Assembly: GCA_035651595.1 (NCBI GenBank)
Contig: DASRFJ010000225.1
Location: 1 to 17,699, forward strand
Length of the DNA stretch: 17,699 nt
Direction of reading: 5' to 3'
Source: JAFARZ01 sp035651595
GTDB lineage: Bacteria > Actinomycetota > Actinomycetes > Streptosporangiales > Streptosporangiaceae
Positions within the stretch are counted from its first letter, which is position 1, and each line of letters opens with the position of its first letter. The notes below the pieces were generated by a model. That model was not told where the DNA came from. It worked only from the letters and a program-made list of their open reading frames with translations, and made no database searches. Of the stretch, positions 5,938 through 12,842 are shown piece by piece. Position numbers and translations under genes: made by a program.

Positions 5938-7216
5938 TGAGGCTACCCGCGCCGCGATCGAGACGGTCTGGCGGATCGAGTCGCCCCGTCTCATCGCGGC
6001 CCTGGCCCGGATCACCGGCGAGGTGGGCGCGGCCGAAGAGCTTGCCCAGGACGCCCTGGTAATCGCGCTGGAGCAGTGGCCCGTCCAGGGAGTACCGGAC
6101 GGGCCCGGCGCCTGGCTGATGGCGACCGCGAAGCACCGGGCCATCGACCTGGTCCGCCGGCGCGCTCGCTATGACCAGAAACTGCAGGAAGTGGGCCGTG
6201 ACATGGAAGCTCAAGCCCAGCGGTTCGGCGAACCCGACGTCGACACGATGGACGACCACATCGGCGATGATCTGCTCCGGCTCATCTTCATCGCCTGCCA
6301 TCCGGTACTGTCCGCCGAGGCGCGGGCGGCCCTCACGCTGCGCCTGATCGGCGGGCTCACCACCCACGAGATCGCCCGGGCGTTCCTGGTCGCCGAGCCG
6401 ACGATCGCGCAGCGCATCGTCCGCGCCAAGCGGACCCTCGCAGACAAGAAGATCCCGTTCGAGATCCCCGCTTCCGGCGAGCTGACCGGCCGGGTCGCCT
6501 CGGTGCTCGAGGTCATCTACCTGATCTTCAACGAAGGCTACGCGGCCACCTCAGGGCAGCACTGGATCCGCCCGGAGCTGTGCGCCGAAGCGCTCCGGCT
6601 CGGCCGCGTCCTGGCCGGCCTGATGCCGCGGCAGATCGAGGTGCAGGGGCTGGTCGCGCTCATGGAACTCCAGGCCTCCCGCATCCCCGCCCGGACGAAC
6701 CCGGCAGGGAACCCGGTGCTGCTCACCGACCAGGACCGGCTGCGCTGGGACCGGCTGCTGATCCGCCGCGGCCTGGCCGCGCTGGAGCGCGCCGAAGACA
6801 TCGACGCCCCGCCAGGTCCGTACGCGGTGCAGGCCGAGATCGCCGCGTGCCACGCGCGGGCGGTCTCGGTCAAGGACACGGACTGGGAGCGCATCGCCGC
6901 GCTGTACGTGGTGCTGGCCCACCTGTCCCCGTCTCCCGTCGTGGAGCTGAACCGCGCCGTCGCCGTGGGCATGGCCTACGGTCCGGACCGCGGCCTGGCG
7001 ATCGCCGACGCCCTGACCGGCCAGCAGGCGCTGACCGGCTACGTCCAGCTCCCCGCCGTGCGCGGGCATCTGCTCGAGAAGCTCGGCAGGCTGGCCGAGG
7101 CGCGCGCGGAGTTCGCCCGCGCGGCCGCCCTGACCAGCAACGAAAGCGAGCGTTCGATTTTCCATGCGCGCGCCGAGGCCTGCCGCGGCGGGATCGCAGA
7201 ACAGGAGCAGTCATGA
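5930..7216 (+). CDS. ECF42-like RNA polymerase sigma factor with long C-terminal extension
   Basis: 428 residues. Sigma region 2 covers about residues 10-80 (ESPRLIAALARITGEVGAAEELAQDALVIALEQWP, then WLMATAKHRAIDLVRR). Region 4 covers about 125-180 (ARAALTLRLIGGLTTHEIARAFLVAEPTIAQRIVRAKRTL). The conserved IFNEGYAA stretch follows, then a helical, TPR-like extension of about 230 residues. This architecture and the adjacent DGPF gene are the marks of group ECF42. No anti-sigma factor is encoded nearby, so the extension probably controls activity. The only sensible in-frame start is TTG 5930, behind GGAGA at 5922-5926 and inside the YCII stop region. The likely target is the TGTCGA/CGATC motif at 4798-4821. 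Confidence 0.92.
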   Translation: MADEATRAAIETVWRIESPRLIAALARITGEVGAAEELAQDALVIALEQWPVQGVPDGPGAWLMATAKHRAIDLVRRRARYDQKLQEVGRDMEAQAQRFGEPDVDTMDDHIGDDLLRLIFIACHPVLSAEARAALTLRLIGGLTTHEIARAFLVAEPTIAQRIVRAKRTLADKKIPFEIPASGELTGRVASVLEVIYLIFNEGYAATSGQHWIRPELCAEALRLGRVLAGLMPRQIEVQGLVALMELQASRIPARTNPAGNPVLLTDQDRLRWDRLLIRRGLAALERAEDIDAPPGPYAVQAEIAACHARAVSVKDTDWERIAALYVVLAHLSPSPVVELNRAVAVGMAYGPDRGLAIADALTGQQALTGYVQLPAVRGHLLEKLGRLAEARAEFARAAALTSNESERSIFHARAEACRGGIAEQEQS

Positions 7217-7527
7217 TCGCCAGACAGTGGCGCGGCATCATCCGCGCCGAGCACGTCGCGGAATACATCGCCTACGTCTGGGCGACCGGCGGCGGCGAGT
7301 ACGGCAGGACGCCGGGCAACCGCGGCGCCTGGGTGATGTCCCGGATCGACGGCGACCACGCCGAGATCGTCGCGCTCAGCTTCTGGGATTCCCGCGAGTC
7401 CATCGAGGCCTTCGCCGGCCCCGACATCGAGCAATCCGTCCTCTACGACGAAGACGCGAAGTACCTGCTGGCCCCCTCCACCATCACCCACTACGACATC
7501 GCCCCCGACCCCGCGGCAACCGAGTAA
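7213..7527 (+). CDS. ABM-fold (antibiotic biosynthesis monooxygenase-like) protein
   Basis: 104 residues. MIARQWRGIIRAEHVAEYIAYV at the start, a central GAWVMSRIDGDHAEIVALSFWDSRESIEAF and a final THYDI strand give the dimeric ferredoxin-like layout of ABM-domain proteins. Such proteins include small monooxygenases and many of unknown role, and no cofactor residues can be assigned. The ATG overlaps the sigma-factor stop in the sequence ATGA, with CAGGAGCAG just before it, so it is the last gene of the same operon. A strong hairpin follows at 7545-7595. Confidence 0.8.
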   Translation: MIARQWRGIIRAEHVAEYIAYVWATGGGEYGRTPGNRGAWVMSRIDGDHAEIVALSFWDSRESIEAFAGPDIEQSVLYDEDAKYLLAPSTITHYDIAPDPAATE

Positions 7528-7544
7528 CAGCCCTGCTGGCGCGT

Positions 7545-7595
7545 TGATCGCGAAGCCTTTTGCCCCCGTTTCGGGGGTAAAACCCTTCGCGATCA
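7545..7595. terminator. Bidirectional hairpin terminator between the sigma operon and the sensor kinase
   Basis: The outer arms TGATCGCGAAG (7545-7555) and CTTCGCGATCA (7585-7595) pair perfectly over 11 bp. A CC/CC internal mismatch follows, then a second 11-bp stem TTTTGCCCCCG (7558-7568) with CGGGGGTAAAA (7572-7582) containing one G-U pair, closed by a TTT loop. A further 7-bp pairing (7538-7544 with 7607-7613) flanks it. The convergent genes on both sides fit two-way termination. Confidence 0.8.
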
Positions 7596-7643
7596 TGAAC
7601 CGGACCACGCGCCACAATCATGCCCGCAACGCTTGCTGAACAG

Positions 7644-9008
7644 CTACCCCAATCGACACATTTGCTCCATTCCGGGCACGTCGTCAGGCGCGCCCGGACT
7701 GCCTCCCGGAGCTCGCGCCGCGGCGGACATCGCTGCCTGGCGCACCGGGAAGATGATCTCCATGCTGAGCCCGCCGTCCGGTTCGGGGCGGCCGGACAGG
7801 TCGGCGCCGTGGGCGGTGGCGATGGCCGAGACGATCGCCAGGCCCAGGCCGAGCCCGCCGCCCTTGCCGGTCGCGTCCCTGGCCGGATCGAGCCGCTGGA
7901 ACGGCTGGAACAGCCGGCCGAGCTGGTCCGGCGGCACCCGCGGTCCGGTGTTGGTGACGGCGACGAACGGACGGCCGTGCCGCATCCCGGTCGAGACGTC
8001 GATCCGGCCGCCCGGCACGTTGTACCTGACCGCGTTGTCGATGAGGTTCGTGACGAGGCGTTCGGCGAGCCGCTCGTCGCCGCGCGTCGGTGCGGGGGAC
8101 AGTGCGGTGGTCACCGTAAGATCCGTGGTCGTGCTCGTGAGCAGCGCGTCTTCGGCGACCTCCGCGAGGTCGACCGGCTCGAAGCGGTCCAGGCCGCGCT
8201 CGCTTTGCGCCAGCGTGAGCATCGCCGCGATCAGCCGCTCGTGCTGCTCGCCGGCGGCCAGGGCGCGCTGGCAGGCGGTGCGCAGCGACTCGGTCGAGGC
8301 CTGCTTGTCCCTGAGGGCGACCTCGAGCAGCGTCCGCTGCCTGGCCAGCGGGGTGCGCAGCTCGTGCGAGGCGTTGGCGACGAACTGGCGCTGCGCCCGG
8401 AACGCGGCCTCCAGCCTGCCGAGCAGGTCATCGAACGTTTCGCCCAGTTCCTTGAGCTCGTCGTCGGGACCGGTCAGCGCGATGCGCTGATGCAGGCTGC
8501 GTGCCGAGATGCGCCGGGCCGCGGCGGTGATCGTGCGGAGCGGGCGCAGTACCCGTCCGGCCATCAGCCAGCCCAGGCCGACCGAAGCGACCACCATGAT
8601 GCCCAGCGCGATGCCGGATTCCAACAGCAGCTTGTCCAGCGCGTCGCCGCGCAGGTTCACCGCCACCTGCCGCGCCCCGGCCACCTGCTGCTGGAGATAC
8701 AGCACATAACCGCTGTCCGGGCCGGCGGGTTGCGGTCCGATGGCGCCAGGGGCCGGGCAGGTCCCGGACGGGCCGGGCGTGTCCGCCCCCGAGGCCCCTG
8801 GGCCAGTCGTGATCATCACCGAGTTCCCGGTACCAGCGGCCGTTCCGGTGCAACTGGTGAATCGGACGTTCGGCAACTGCTGAGCGGCGAGGAAGTAGAT
8901 GATCACCAGCAGGCACGCTGCGGAGGCGAGGAACAGCCCAACATACAGCAGCGTGAGCCGCAGCCGGACGGTACGCCGCGGCAGCCGGCTCGCCAGCGCC
9001 GGCGTCAC
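7644..9008 (-). CDS. Sensor histidine kinase of an OmpR-type two-component system
   Basis: 454 residues. A membrane helix lies at about 17-42 (LTLLYVGLFLASAACLLVIIYFL), followed by an extracytoplasmic segment of about 85 residues rich in G/T/P with two cysteines (FTSC and SGTCPAP). A second helix lies at about 130-152, then a HAMP-like linker, the H-box ASHELRTPL with phosphoacceptor H215, the N-box NLIDNAVRYN, and the G2 box GGGLGLGLAIV. The G1 position reads NTGP instead of D-x-G, as in many actinobacterial kinases. All parts needed for autophosphorylation are present. GTG 9008 overlaps the regulator stop by 4 nt, so the pair is one transcript. The signal is unknown; the cysteine pair might form a disulfide (inference). 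Confidence 0.92.
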   Translation of the reverse strand: MTPALASRLPRRTVRLRLTLLYVGLFLASAACLLVIIYFLAAQQLPNVRFTSCTGTAAGTGNSVMITTGPGASGADTPGPSGTCPAPGAIGPQPAGPDSGYVLYLQQQVAGARQVAVNLRGDALDKLLLESGIALGIMVVASVGLGWLMAGRVLRPLRTITAAARRISARSLHQRIALTGPDDELKELGETFDDLLGRLEAAFRAQRQFVANASHELRTPLARQRTLLEVALRDKQASTESLRTACQRALAAGEQHERLIAAMLTLAQSERGLDRFEPVDLAEVAEDALLTSTTTDLTVTTALSPAPTRGDERLAERLVTNLIDNAVRYNVPGGRIDVSTGMRHGRPFVAVTNTGPRVPPDQLGRLFQPFQRLDPARDATGKGGGLGLGLAIVSAIATAHGADLSGRPEPDGGLSMEIIFPVRQAAMSAAARAPGGSPGAPDDVPGMEQMCRLG

Positions 9009-9664
9009 GCCAGGATCCGGTAGCCGGCCTGGGCCATCGTCTCGATGACCGGCGGGTCCCCGAGCTTGCGGCGGAGCCGGCTCATCGTCACCTTGACCGC
9101 GGAGCTGAACGGGTCGGCCATCTCATCCCAGACGCGCTCGAGCAGTTCCTCCGCGGAGACGACCCGGCCGCCGGCGGAGAGCAGCAGCTCGAGCACCCCG
9201 AACTCCTTCGGCCCCAGCTCCAGCAGCCGGCCGTGCCGGCTGGCATTCCGGCGTGCCGGGTCCAGCCGGAGGTCGCCGGCCTCGAGCACGGGGGCGAGCG
9301 CCGGCTGAGCGCGTCGCAGCAGAGCGCGCACCCGGGCGACGAACTCCGCGAACGCGAACGGCTTGGGCAGGTAGTCGTCGGCCCCGAGGCCAAGCCCGCC
9401 CACCCGGTCCTCGATCGTGGCCGCCGCGGTGAGCATCAGCACCCGGCTGCGGCAGCCCGCCCGGACCAGCTCCGCGCATACGTCGTCGCCGTGCTTCCCG
9501 GGCAGATCCCGGTCGAGCACGATCACGTCGTAGCCGGTGAACAGTGCCCGCTCGAGCGCGGTGACCCCGTCGTTGGCGACGTCCACCGCCATCCGCTCCT
9601 GGCGCAACCCGGTCGCGATCGCGTCGGCCATCTCGGTGTCGTCCTCGACCACCAGCACCCGCAT
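9005..9664 (-). CDS. OmpR/PhoB family response regulator
   Basis: 219 residues. The receiver domain (1-115) has acidic D8/D9, phosphoacceptor D51 in VLDRDLPG, the threonine of MLTAAAT, and lysine in PKPF. A winged-helix DNA-binding domain (about 125-219) carries ELLLSAGGRVVSAEELLERVW and VTMSRLRRKLGDP. It acts with the sensor kinase encoded immediately downstream, with a GTGA overlap. ATG 9664 is chosen because GGAGG lies 7-11 nt upstream and the conserved fold begins at MRVLVVEDD. The open frame continues upstream to about 9805, but that part has no receiver-like sequence. Targets are unknown, and no paired direct repeats stand out in the upstream region. Confidence 0.93.
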   Translation of the reverse strand: MRVLVVEDDTEMADAIATGLRQERMAVDVANDGVTALERALFTGYDVIVLDRDLPGKHGDDVCAELVRAGCRSRVLMLTAAATIEDRVGGLGLGADDYLPKPFAFAEFVARVRALLRRAQPALAPVLEAGDLRLDPARRNASRHGRLLELGPKEFGVLELLLSAGGRVVSAEELLERVWDEMADPFSSAVKVTMSRLRRKLGDPPVIETMAQAGYRILA

Positions 9665-9883
9665 GCGTGCACCTCCATCCGCCCACGCTGCCCCGGTTCC
9701 GGTTGCACCCCGGTAACGCCGCTCCCCGGTCCCGTCTCCGCCAGCCCGGTTGCTCCCATCAGCCTCTCGCGCCCGCTCCGACCCCCCGCTGAAGATTCCC
9801 TGCACGTTTGCCCGGACCTATCCCGTGATCCCGCTGCTCACGCCCCCCATATCGGAACATTAGTGTCGTTTCGGACGCGCCCC

Positions 9884-9942
9884 AGATTATTGCGGACAGT
9901 TACCCCCCCAATCTGGGAGGGTAAGTGTCCGCAATAATTTCG
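9884..9942 (-). repeat. 59-bp palindromic repeat, copy 2
   Basis: The reverse complement matches 1240-1298 at 57 of 59 positions. The differences are T for C in the ATTAYTGCGG arm and A for G in the centre. The arms ATTATTGCGGACAGTTACC and GGTAAGTGTCCGCAATAAT pair almost fully. This copy sits between divergent genes, where a terminator is not needed. That argues for a dispersed palindromic element rather than a terminator used at both places. Confidence 0.85.
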
Positions 9943-10052
9943 AGCCGCTTCTAGGGGCCGGAGCTAGTGGCGAACGTACCGGATAAAGTGGGCGTTTCGG
10001 GCATCCTGCACGACAAGCGCGCGCTACGCCTGGGACGCGCAGGGACGCGGGC

Positions 10053-10083
10053 TTGACCTGGCCCTTGGGGCCAGCCGCAGTCT
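10053..10083 (+). promoter_or_regulatory. MerR-type promoter with dyad in a 19-bp spacer
   Basis: TTGACC (10053-10058) and CAGTCT (10078-10083) are spaced by 19 bp, longer than the normal 17. CTGGCCC-TTG-GGGCCAG (10058-10074) forms a perfect 7-bp dyad within the spacer. MerR regulators act on promoters of exactly this design by untwisting the long spacer. The gene downstream encodes a MerR domain, so self-control is likely. The -10 box is weak. Confidence 0.6.
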
Positions 10084-10137
10084 GGGCGTGACGCCGGGCA
10101 CGAACCACGAACCGCCCGGCGACGAGGGAGGCAGCCG

Positions 10138-11202
10138 GTGGGGCTGATGAGCAGCGGCGAGTTCGCGCGCGCGTCCGGGCTGTCGCGCAAGGCGCTGCGC
10201 CTGTACGACGAGCTGGGGCTGCTGCCGCCGGCCCGCACCGATCCGGTGTCCGCGTACCGGTTCTACGAGCCGGCCCAGCTCGAACAGGCCAGGCTCGTCG
10301 CTTGGCTGCGCCGCCTCGGCATGCCGCTGGCCGGCATCCGCGCGGTGCGCACGCTGCCGCCGCAGCAGGCGGCGGCGGAACTGGCCGCGTACTGGGACAC
10401 GATCGAGGCCGAGACCGCGAAGCGGCGGGAGCTCGCCACCTTCCTCATCGGATACCTATCAGGAAAGGACACCGCTGTGGCGGACATGGTGACGATCAGG
10501 TACGCGATGGCCTCCGAGACCGGACTGGTCCGCTCCGGCAACGAGGACGCGGCGTACGCCGGCGCCCGGCTGCTCGCCGTGGCGGACGGCATGGGCGGGC
10601 ACGCCGCGGGGGAGCGGGCCAGCGCCGCGGTGATCGACGCGCTCCGGCCGCTCGACACCCAGGTGCCCGAAACCGAGCTGCTCAACGCCCTGGATCACGC
10701 CGTGCGCCGCGCGGGCAGCTCGCTGCGCGAGATGGCGGGCGCCGACCCTGCGCTGAGCGGCATGGGGACGACGCTGACCGCGCTGCTGTGGTCCGGCTCG
10801 CAGCTCGGCCTGGTGCACATCGGCGACTCGCGCGCGTACCTGGTCCGCGACGGCGAGGTGTTCCAGATCACCCACGACCACACGGTCGTGCAGTCGCTGC
10901 TGGACGAGGGCAAGATCACCGCCGCGGAGGTCGCCTCGCATCCGCAGCGGATGCTGCTGCTCCGGGCGATTACCCCGGAGAGCCACTATGAGGTCGACCT
11001 TCAGCTCCGCCAGGCCCGAGCGGGCGACCGCTATCTGCTGTGCTCGGACGGCCTGCACGCGACGGTCAGCGCCGAAGCCATCAGCCACGTCCTGTGCCGC
11101 ACCGAAGACCCCGACCAGGCGGTGCGGGAGCTGATCGCGCTGGCGATCGACGCGGGCGGCCCGGACAACGTCACGTGCATCGTGGCCGACGTGACCGGGT
11201 AA
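10138..11202 (+). CDS. MerR DNA-binding domain fused to a PP2C protein phosphatase
   Basis: 354 residues. Residues 4-73 are a MerR winged helix (SSGEFARASGLSRKALRLYDELGLLPPAR, AYRFYEPAQLEQARLVAWLRRLGM). A short helical linker (80-112) follows, then a full PP2C Ser/Thr phosphatase domain (117-354). Metal and catalytic motifs are all visible: D137 in RSGNED, D150 in VADGMGGH, SGMGTTLTALL, D230 in HIGDSRAY, D304 in CSDGL, and D343 in GGPDNVT. The phosphatase should therefore be active on phosphoproteins. GTG 10138 follows GAGGGAGG at 10124-10131; ATG 10147 is an alternative. AGGAAAGG (10461-10468) stands 8 nt before GTG 10477 (residue 114), so a separate phosphatase-only product is possible. No kinase gene is in the window. 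Confidence 0.93.
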   Translation: MGLMSSGEFARASGLSRKALRLYDELGLLPPARTDPVSAYRFYEPAQLEQARLVAWLRRLGMPLAGIRAVRTLPPQQAAAELAAYWDTIEAETAKRRELATFLIGYLSGKDTAVADMVTIRYAMASETGLVRSGNEDAAYAGARLLAVADGMGGHAAGERASAAVIDALRPLDTQVPETELLNALDHAVRRAGSSLREMAGADPALSGMGTTLTALLWSGSQLGLVHIGDSRAYLVRDGEVFQITHDHTVVQSLLDEGKITAAEVASHPQRMLLLRAITPESHYEVDLQLRQARAGDRYLLCSDGLHATVSAEAISHVLCRTEDPDQAVRELIALAIDAGGPDNVTCIVADVTG

Positions 11203-11207
11203 ATCAT

Positions 11208-11237
11208 TTGCGCCACGCATACCCCGCGGGCTACCTT
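11208..11237 (+). promoter_or_regulatory. Promoter of a likely leaderless methyltransferase transcript
   Basis: TTGCGC (11208-11213) and TACCTT (11232-11237) are 18 bp apart. The -10 box ends 8 nt before GTG 11246, which would make that GTG the transcript start. No ribosome site precedes it, as expected for leaderless initiation. Confidence 0.5.
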
Positions 11238-11245
11238 CACGCATC

Positions 11246-12010
11246 GTGACCAACAGCGATGAACCGCCGGCGGTAGCGTCGGGATCCCGGCTGAGCTTCG
11301 GCAGCCCGCTATCGGAGGAACGCGCCGCCCGGCTCACCGCCGAGCTCGCGGATGCACGGCCGGAAGCCGTGCTCGACCTGGGCTGCGGGTGGGGCGAGCT
11401 GCTGCTCCGCATCGTGGCCGCGACGCCGGGCGCCCGCGGCACCGGTATCGATAACTACGGCCCCGACATCACGCGCGGCCGGGACAACGCGGCCGCGCGG
11501 GGCCTGACGGACCGCGTCACGTTCATCGAGGGCCCGGCCGCCGAGCACATCAAGGGAACGAGCGCCGACCTTGTGCTGAGCATCGGTGCCTGGCACGCGC
11601 TCGGCGCCGCCATTCCCGAGGCCCTGAACATGCTGCGCCCGCTGGTCAATCCCGGTGGCCGCCTGCTGCTCGCCGCCGAGTTCTGGGAGCGCCCGCCCAC
11701 GGACGACGAGCTGAGCCGGATGTGGCCGGGCGTGTCCCGGGACGACTTCACCGATATCGCCGGGCTCACGGACCAGGCGATCGCCCTCGGCTTCCGGCCG
11801 CTCCGCATCGAGTCGGTTACCCGGGGTGAGTGGGAGGATTTCGAGTCCGGCATTGCGGCCGACCGTGAGGAGTGGCTGCTGGCCCACCCTGGCCATCCGC
11901 GGGTTGACGAGGTCCGTGGTCAGCTCGACAAGGCCCGCGACTTCTGGCTGCGTGGGCACCGTGGCCTGCTCGGGTTCGCGTACCTCACGCTGGGCACCGA
12001 ATCCGCGTGA
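11246..12010 (+). CDS. SAM-dependent methyltransferase (class I)
   Basis: 254 residues. Motif I is VLDLGCGWGELLLRI (about 42-56), the acidic ribose-binding strand is GTGIDNYG (about 70), and the post-motif region SADLVLSIGAWHALG precedes a GGRLLLAAEFWERPP strand (about 138-152). The C-terminal part holds a substrate-binding region with VTRGEWEDFESGIAADREEWL, a pattern common in small-molecule methyltransferases of the Methyltransf_25/11 type. The substrate is unknown. GTG 11246 is supported by the leaderless promoter and by the following conserved region. Its stop overlaps the next GTG start by 4 nt (GTGA), so both genes are co-translated. It lies 43 bp after the MerR-PP2C gene but probably has its own promoter. 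Confidence 0.88.
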   Translation: MTNSDEPPAVASGSRLSFGSPLSEERAARLTAELADARPEAVLDLGCGWGELLLRIVAATPGARGTGIDNYGPDITRGRDNAAARGLTDRVTFIEGPAAEHIKGTSADLVLSIGAWHALGAAIPEALNMLRPLVNPGGRLLLAAEFWERPPTDDELSRMWPGVSRDDFTDIAGLTDQAIALGFRPLRIESVTRGEWEDFESGIAADREEWLLAHPGHPRVDEVRGQLDKARDFWLRGHRGLLGFAYLTLGTESA

Positions 12011-12708
12011 CCGCTGAGGTCCTGGAGCGCCGTGCGACCGAGCACGGCGAACTCGTGCTGCGCCGCTCGCAGGACGGGCAGCTTGAGCTGATCATGAACG
12101 GCGTGTTCCTGATGTCCACTAGCAACGGCCCGTCGGAGCGCGAACTCGTCCGCGTGGCACTGCACGGGCAGCGAGACGGTGCGGCCGTGCTGATCGGCGG
12201 CCTTGGCGCCGGGTTCTCGCTGGCCGAGGCGCTCGCCGCGCCCCGACCCGCGCCCCGGCCCGCGCCCCGGCCCGCGCCCCGGCCCGAGACGCCCAAGGTC
12301 GGCACGGTGATCGTGGTCGAATCGGAGCCGGACGTGATCGCCTGGGGCAGCTCTTACTTCCGCCGGTACAACGAGGGGGCGCTCAACGACCCCAGGGTCA
12401 CCGTAGTCCAGGCCGATCTGGCCGAGTACGCCGCCAGCGCCACGGCAGGAAGCTTCGACGCGATCTGCCTGGACACCGACAACGGCCCGGACTGGCTGTC
12501 CCGGCCGGGCAACGCCGCCCTCTACGAATACCCCGGCCTCGCCAGGCTGCGCGACCTGCTGCGCCCGCACGGCCGGCTGGCCGTCTGGGCGGCCGCCGAG
12601 AACCCCGCCTTCGCGGCCCGGCTCACCTCCCTGTTCGCAACCGCCGGCATCACCCGGGTCCCAGCCGGCCGCGGCCCCGACGACATCATCTACCTGGCCT
12701 CTCGCTAA
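12007..12708 (+). CDS. Spermidine synthase-like (SpeE-fold) methyltransferase-family protein
   Basis: 233 residues. The N-terminal strands (GELVLRRSQDGQLELIMNGVFLMSTSNGPSERELVRVAL) resemble the beta-sheet cap of spermidine synthases. VLIGGLGAGFSLAEAL is the glycine-rich cofactor loop, VIVVESEPDVIAW is the acidic strand, and SFDAICLDTDNGPDWL the fourth strand. The aminopropyltransferase signature GGGDG is replaced by GGLGAG, and the catalytic Asp context is D-T-D-N-G. Polyamine synthesis is therefore not assured, and the protein may be a SpeE-like methyltransferase of unknown substrate. Between the glycine loop and the acidic strand sits an insert of four APRP repeats (see 12238-12285). It is translationally coupled to the methyltransferase upstream. 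Confidence 0.78.
   Translation: MTAEVLERRATEHGELVLRRSQDGQLELIMNGVFLMSTSNGPSERELVRVALHGQRDGAAVLIGGLGAGFSLAEALAAPRPAPRPAPRPAPRPETPKVGTVIVVESEPDVIAWGSSYFRRYNEGALNDPRVTVVQADLAEYAASATAGSFDAICLDTDNGPDWLSRPGNAALYEYPGLARLRDLLRPHGRLAVWAAAENPAFAARLTSLFATAGITRVPAGRGPDDIIYLASR
12238..12285 (+). repeat. Four tandem 12-bp repeats encoding APRP
   Basis: The unit GCGCCCCGGCCC is repeated at 12250, 12262 and 12274, preceded at 12238 by a copy with one change (GCGCCCCGACCC). It encodes four APRP repeats inside the SpeE-like fold. Because the unit is a multiple of three, copy number can vary by slippage without a frameshift. Confidence 0.9.
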
Positions 12709-12745
12709 AGCCCGCCCTGGCCAAAGCGCCTGCGCTCGTACCGTG

Positions 12746-12775
12746 TGTCGCGTTAACATGCACACTGTCGCGTTA
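12746..12775 (+). promoter_or_regulatory. Paired 10-bp direct repeats upstream of the membrane-protein gene
   Basis: TGTCGCGTTA occurs at 12746-12755 and again at 12766-12775, a 20-bp period that places both on the same face of the helix. GTGTG and CACAC flank the first repeat. TTATGT after the second repeat could serve as a -10 element. This looks like a regulator binding site, but the regulator is unknown. Confidence 0.4.
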
Positions 12776-12842
12776 TGTCTAGTCAGGGGAACCGAGTCGC
12801 GGCAGGGGCACAAGACGAAGCAGAGAAGGAGCGCGCCACCGC

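Larger units (their letters stand above)
9665..10137. other. Divergent intergenic region with palindromic repeat and MerR-type promoter
   Basis: This 473-bp gap separates the regulator gene (minus) and the MerR-PP2C gene (plus). It holds the second 59-bp palindrome copy (9884-9942) and a promoter with a dyad for the fusion gene (10053-10083). It also holds two GGGACGCG repeats near 10032-10048. I see no gene and no convincing promoter for the two-component operon. Confidence 0.5.

Noticed and set aside
4645..6144. 499-codon minus-strand open frame
   Set aside because: It runs opposite the DUF998, YCII and sigma-factor genes and has no recognisable domain.
7620..9023. 467-codon plus-strand open frame
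   Set aside because: It is the antisense shadow of the sensor kinase, whose H, N and G boxes are unambiguous.
9665..9805. N-terminal extension of the response regulator
   Set aside because: The extra residues are low-complexity, and a good ribosome site precedes ATG 9664, where the receiver fold begins.
1240..9942. Composite transposon bounded by the 59-bp copies
   Set aside because: No transposase, integrase or target duplication is visible, and the enclosed genes look like ordinary chromosomal operons.
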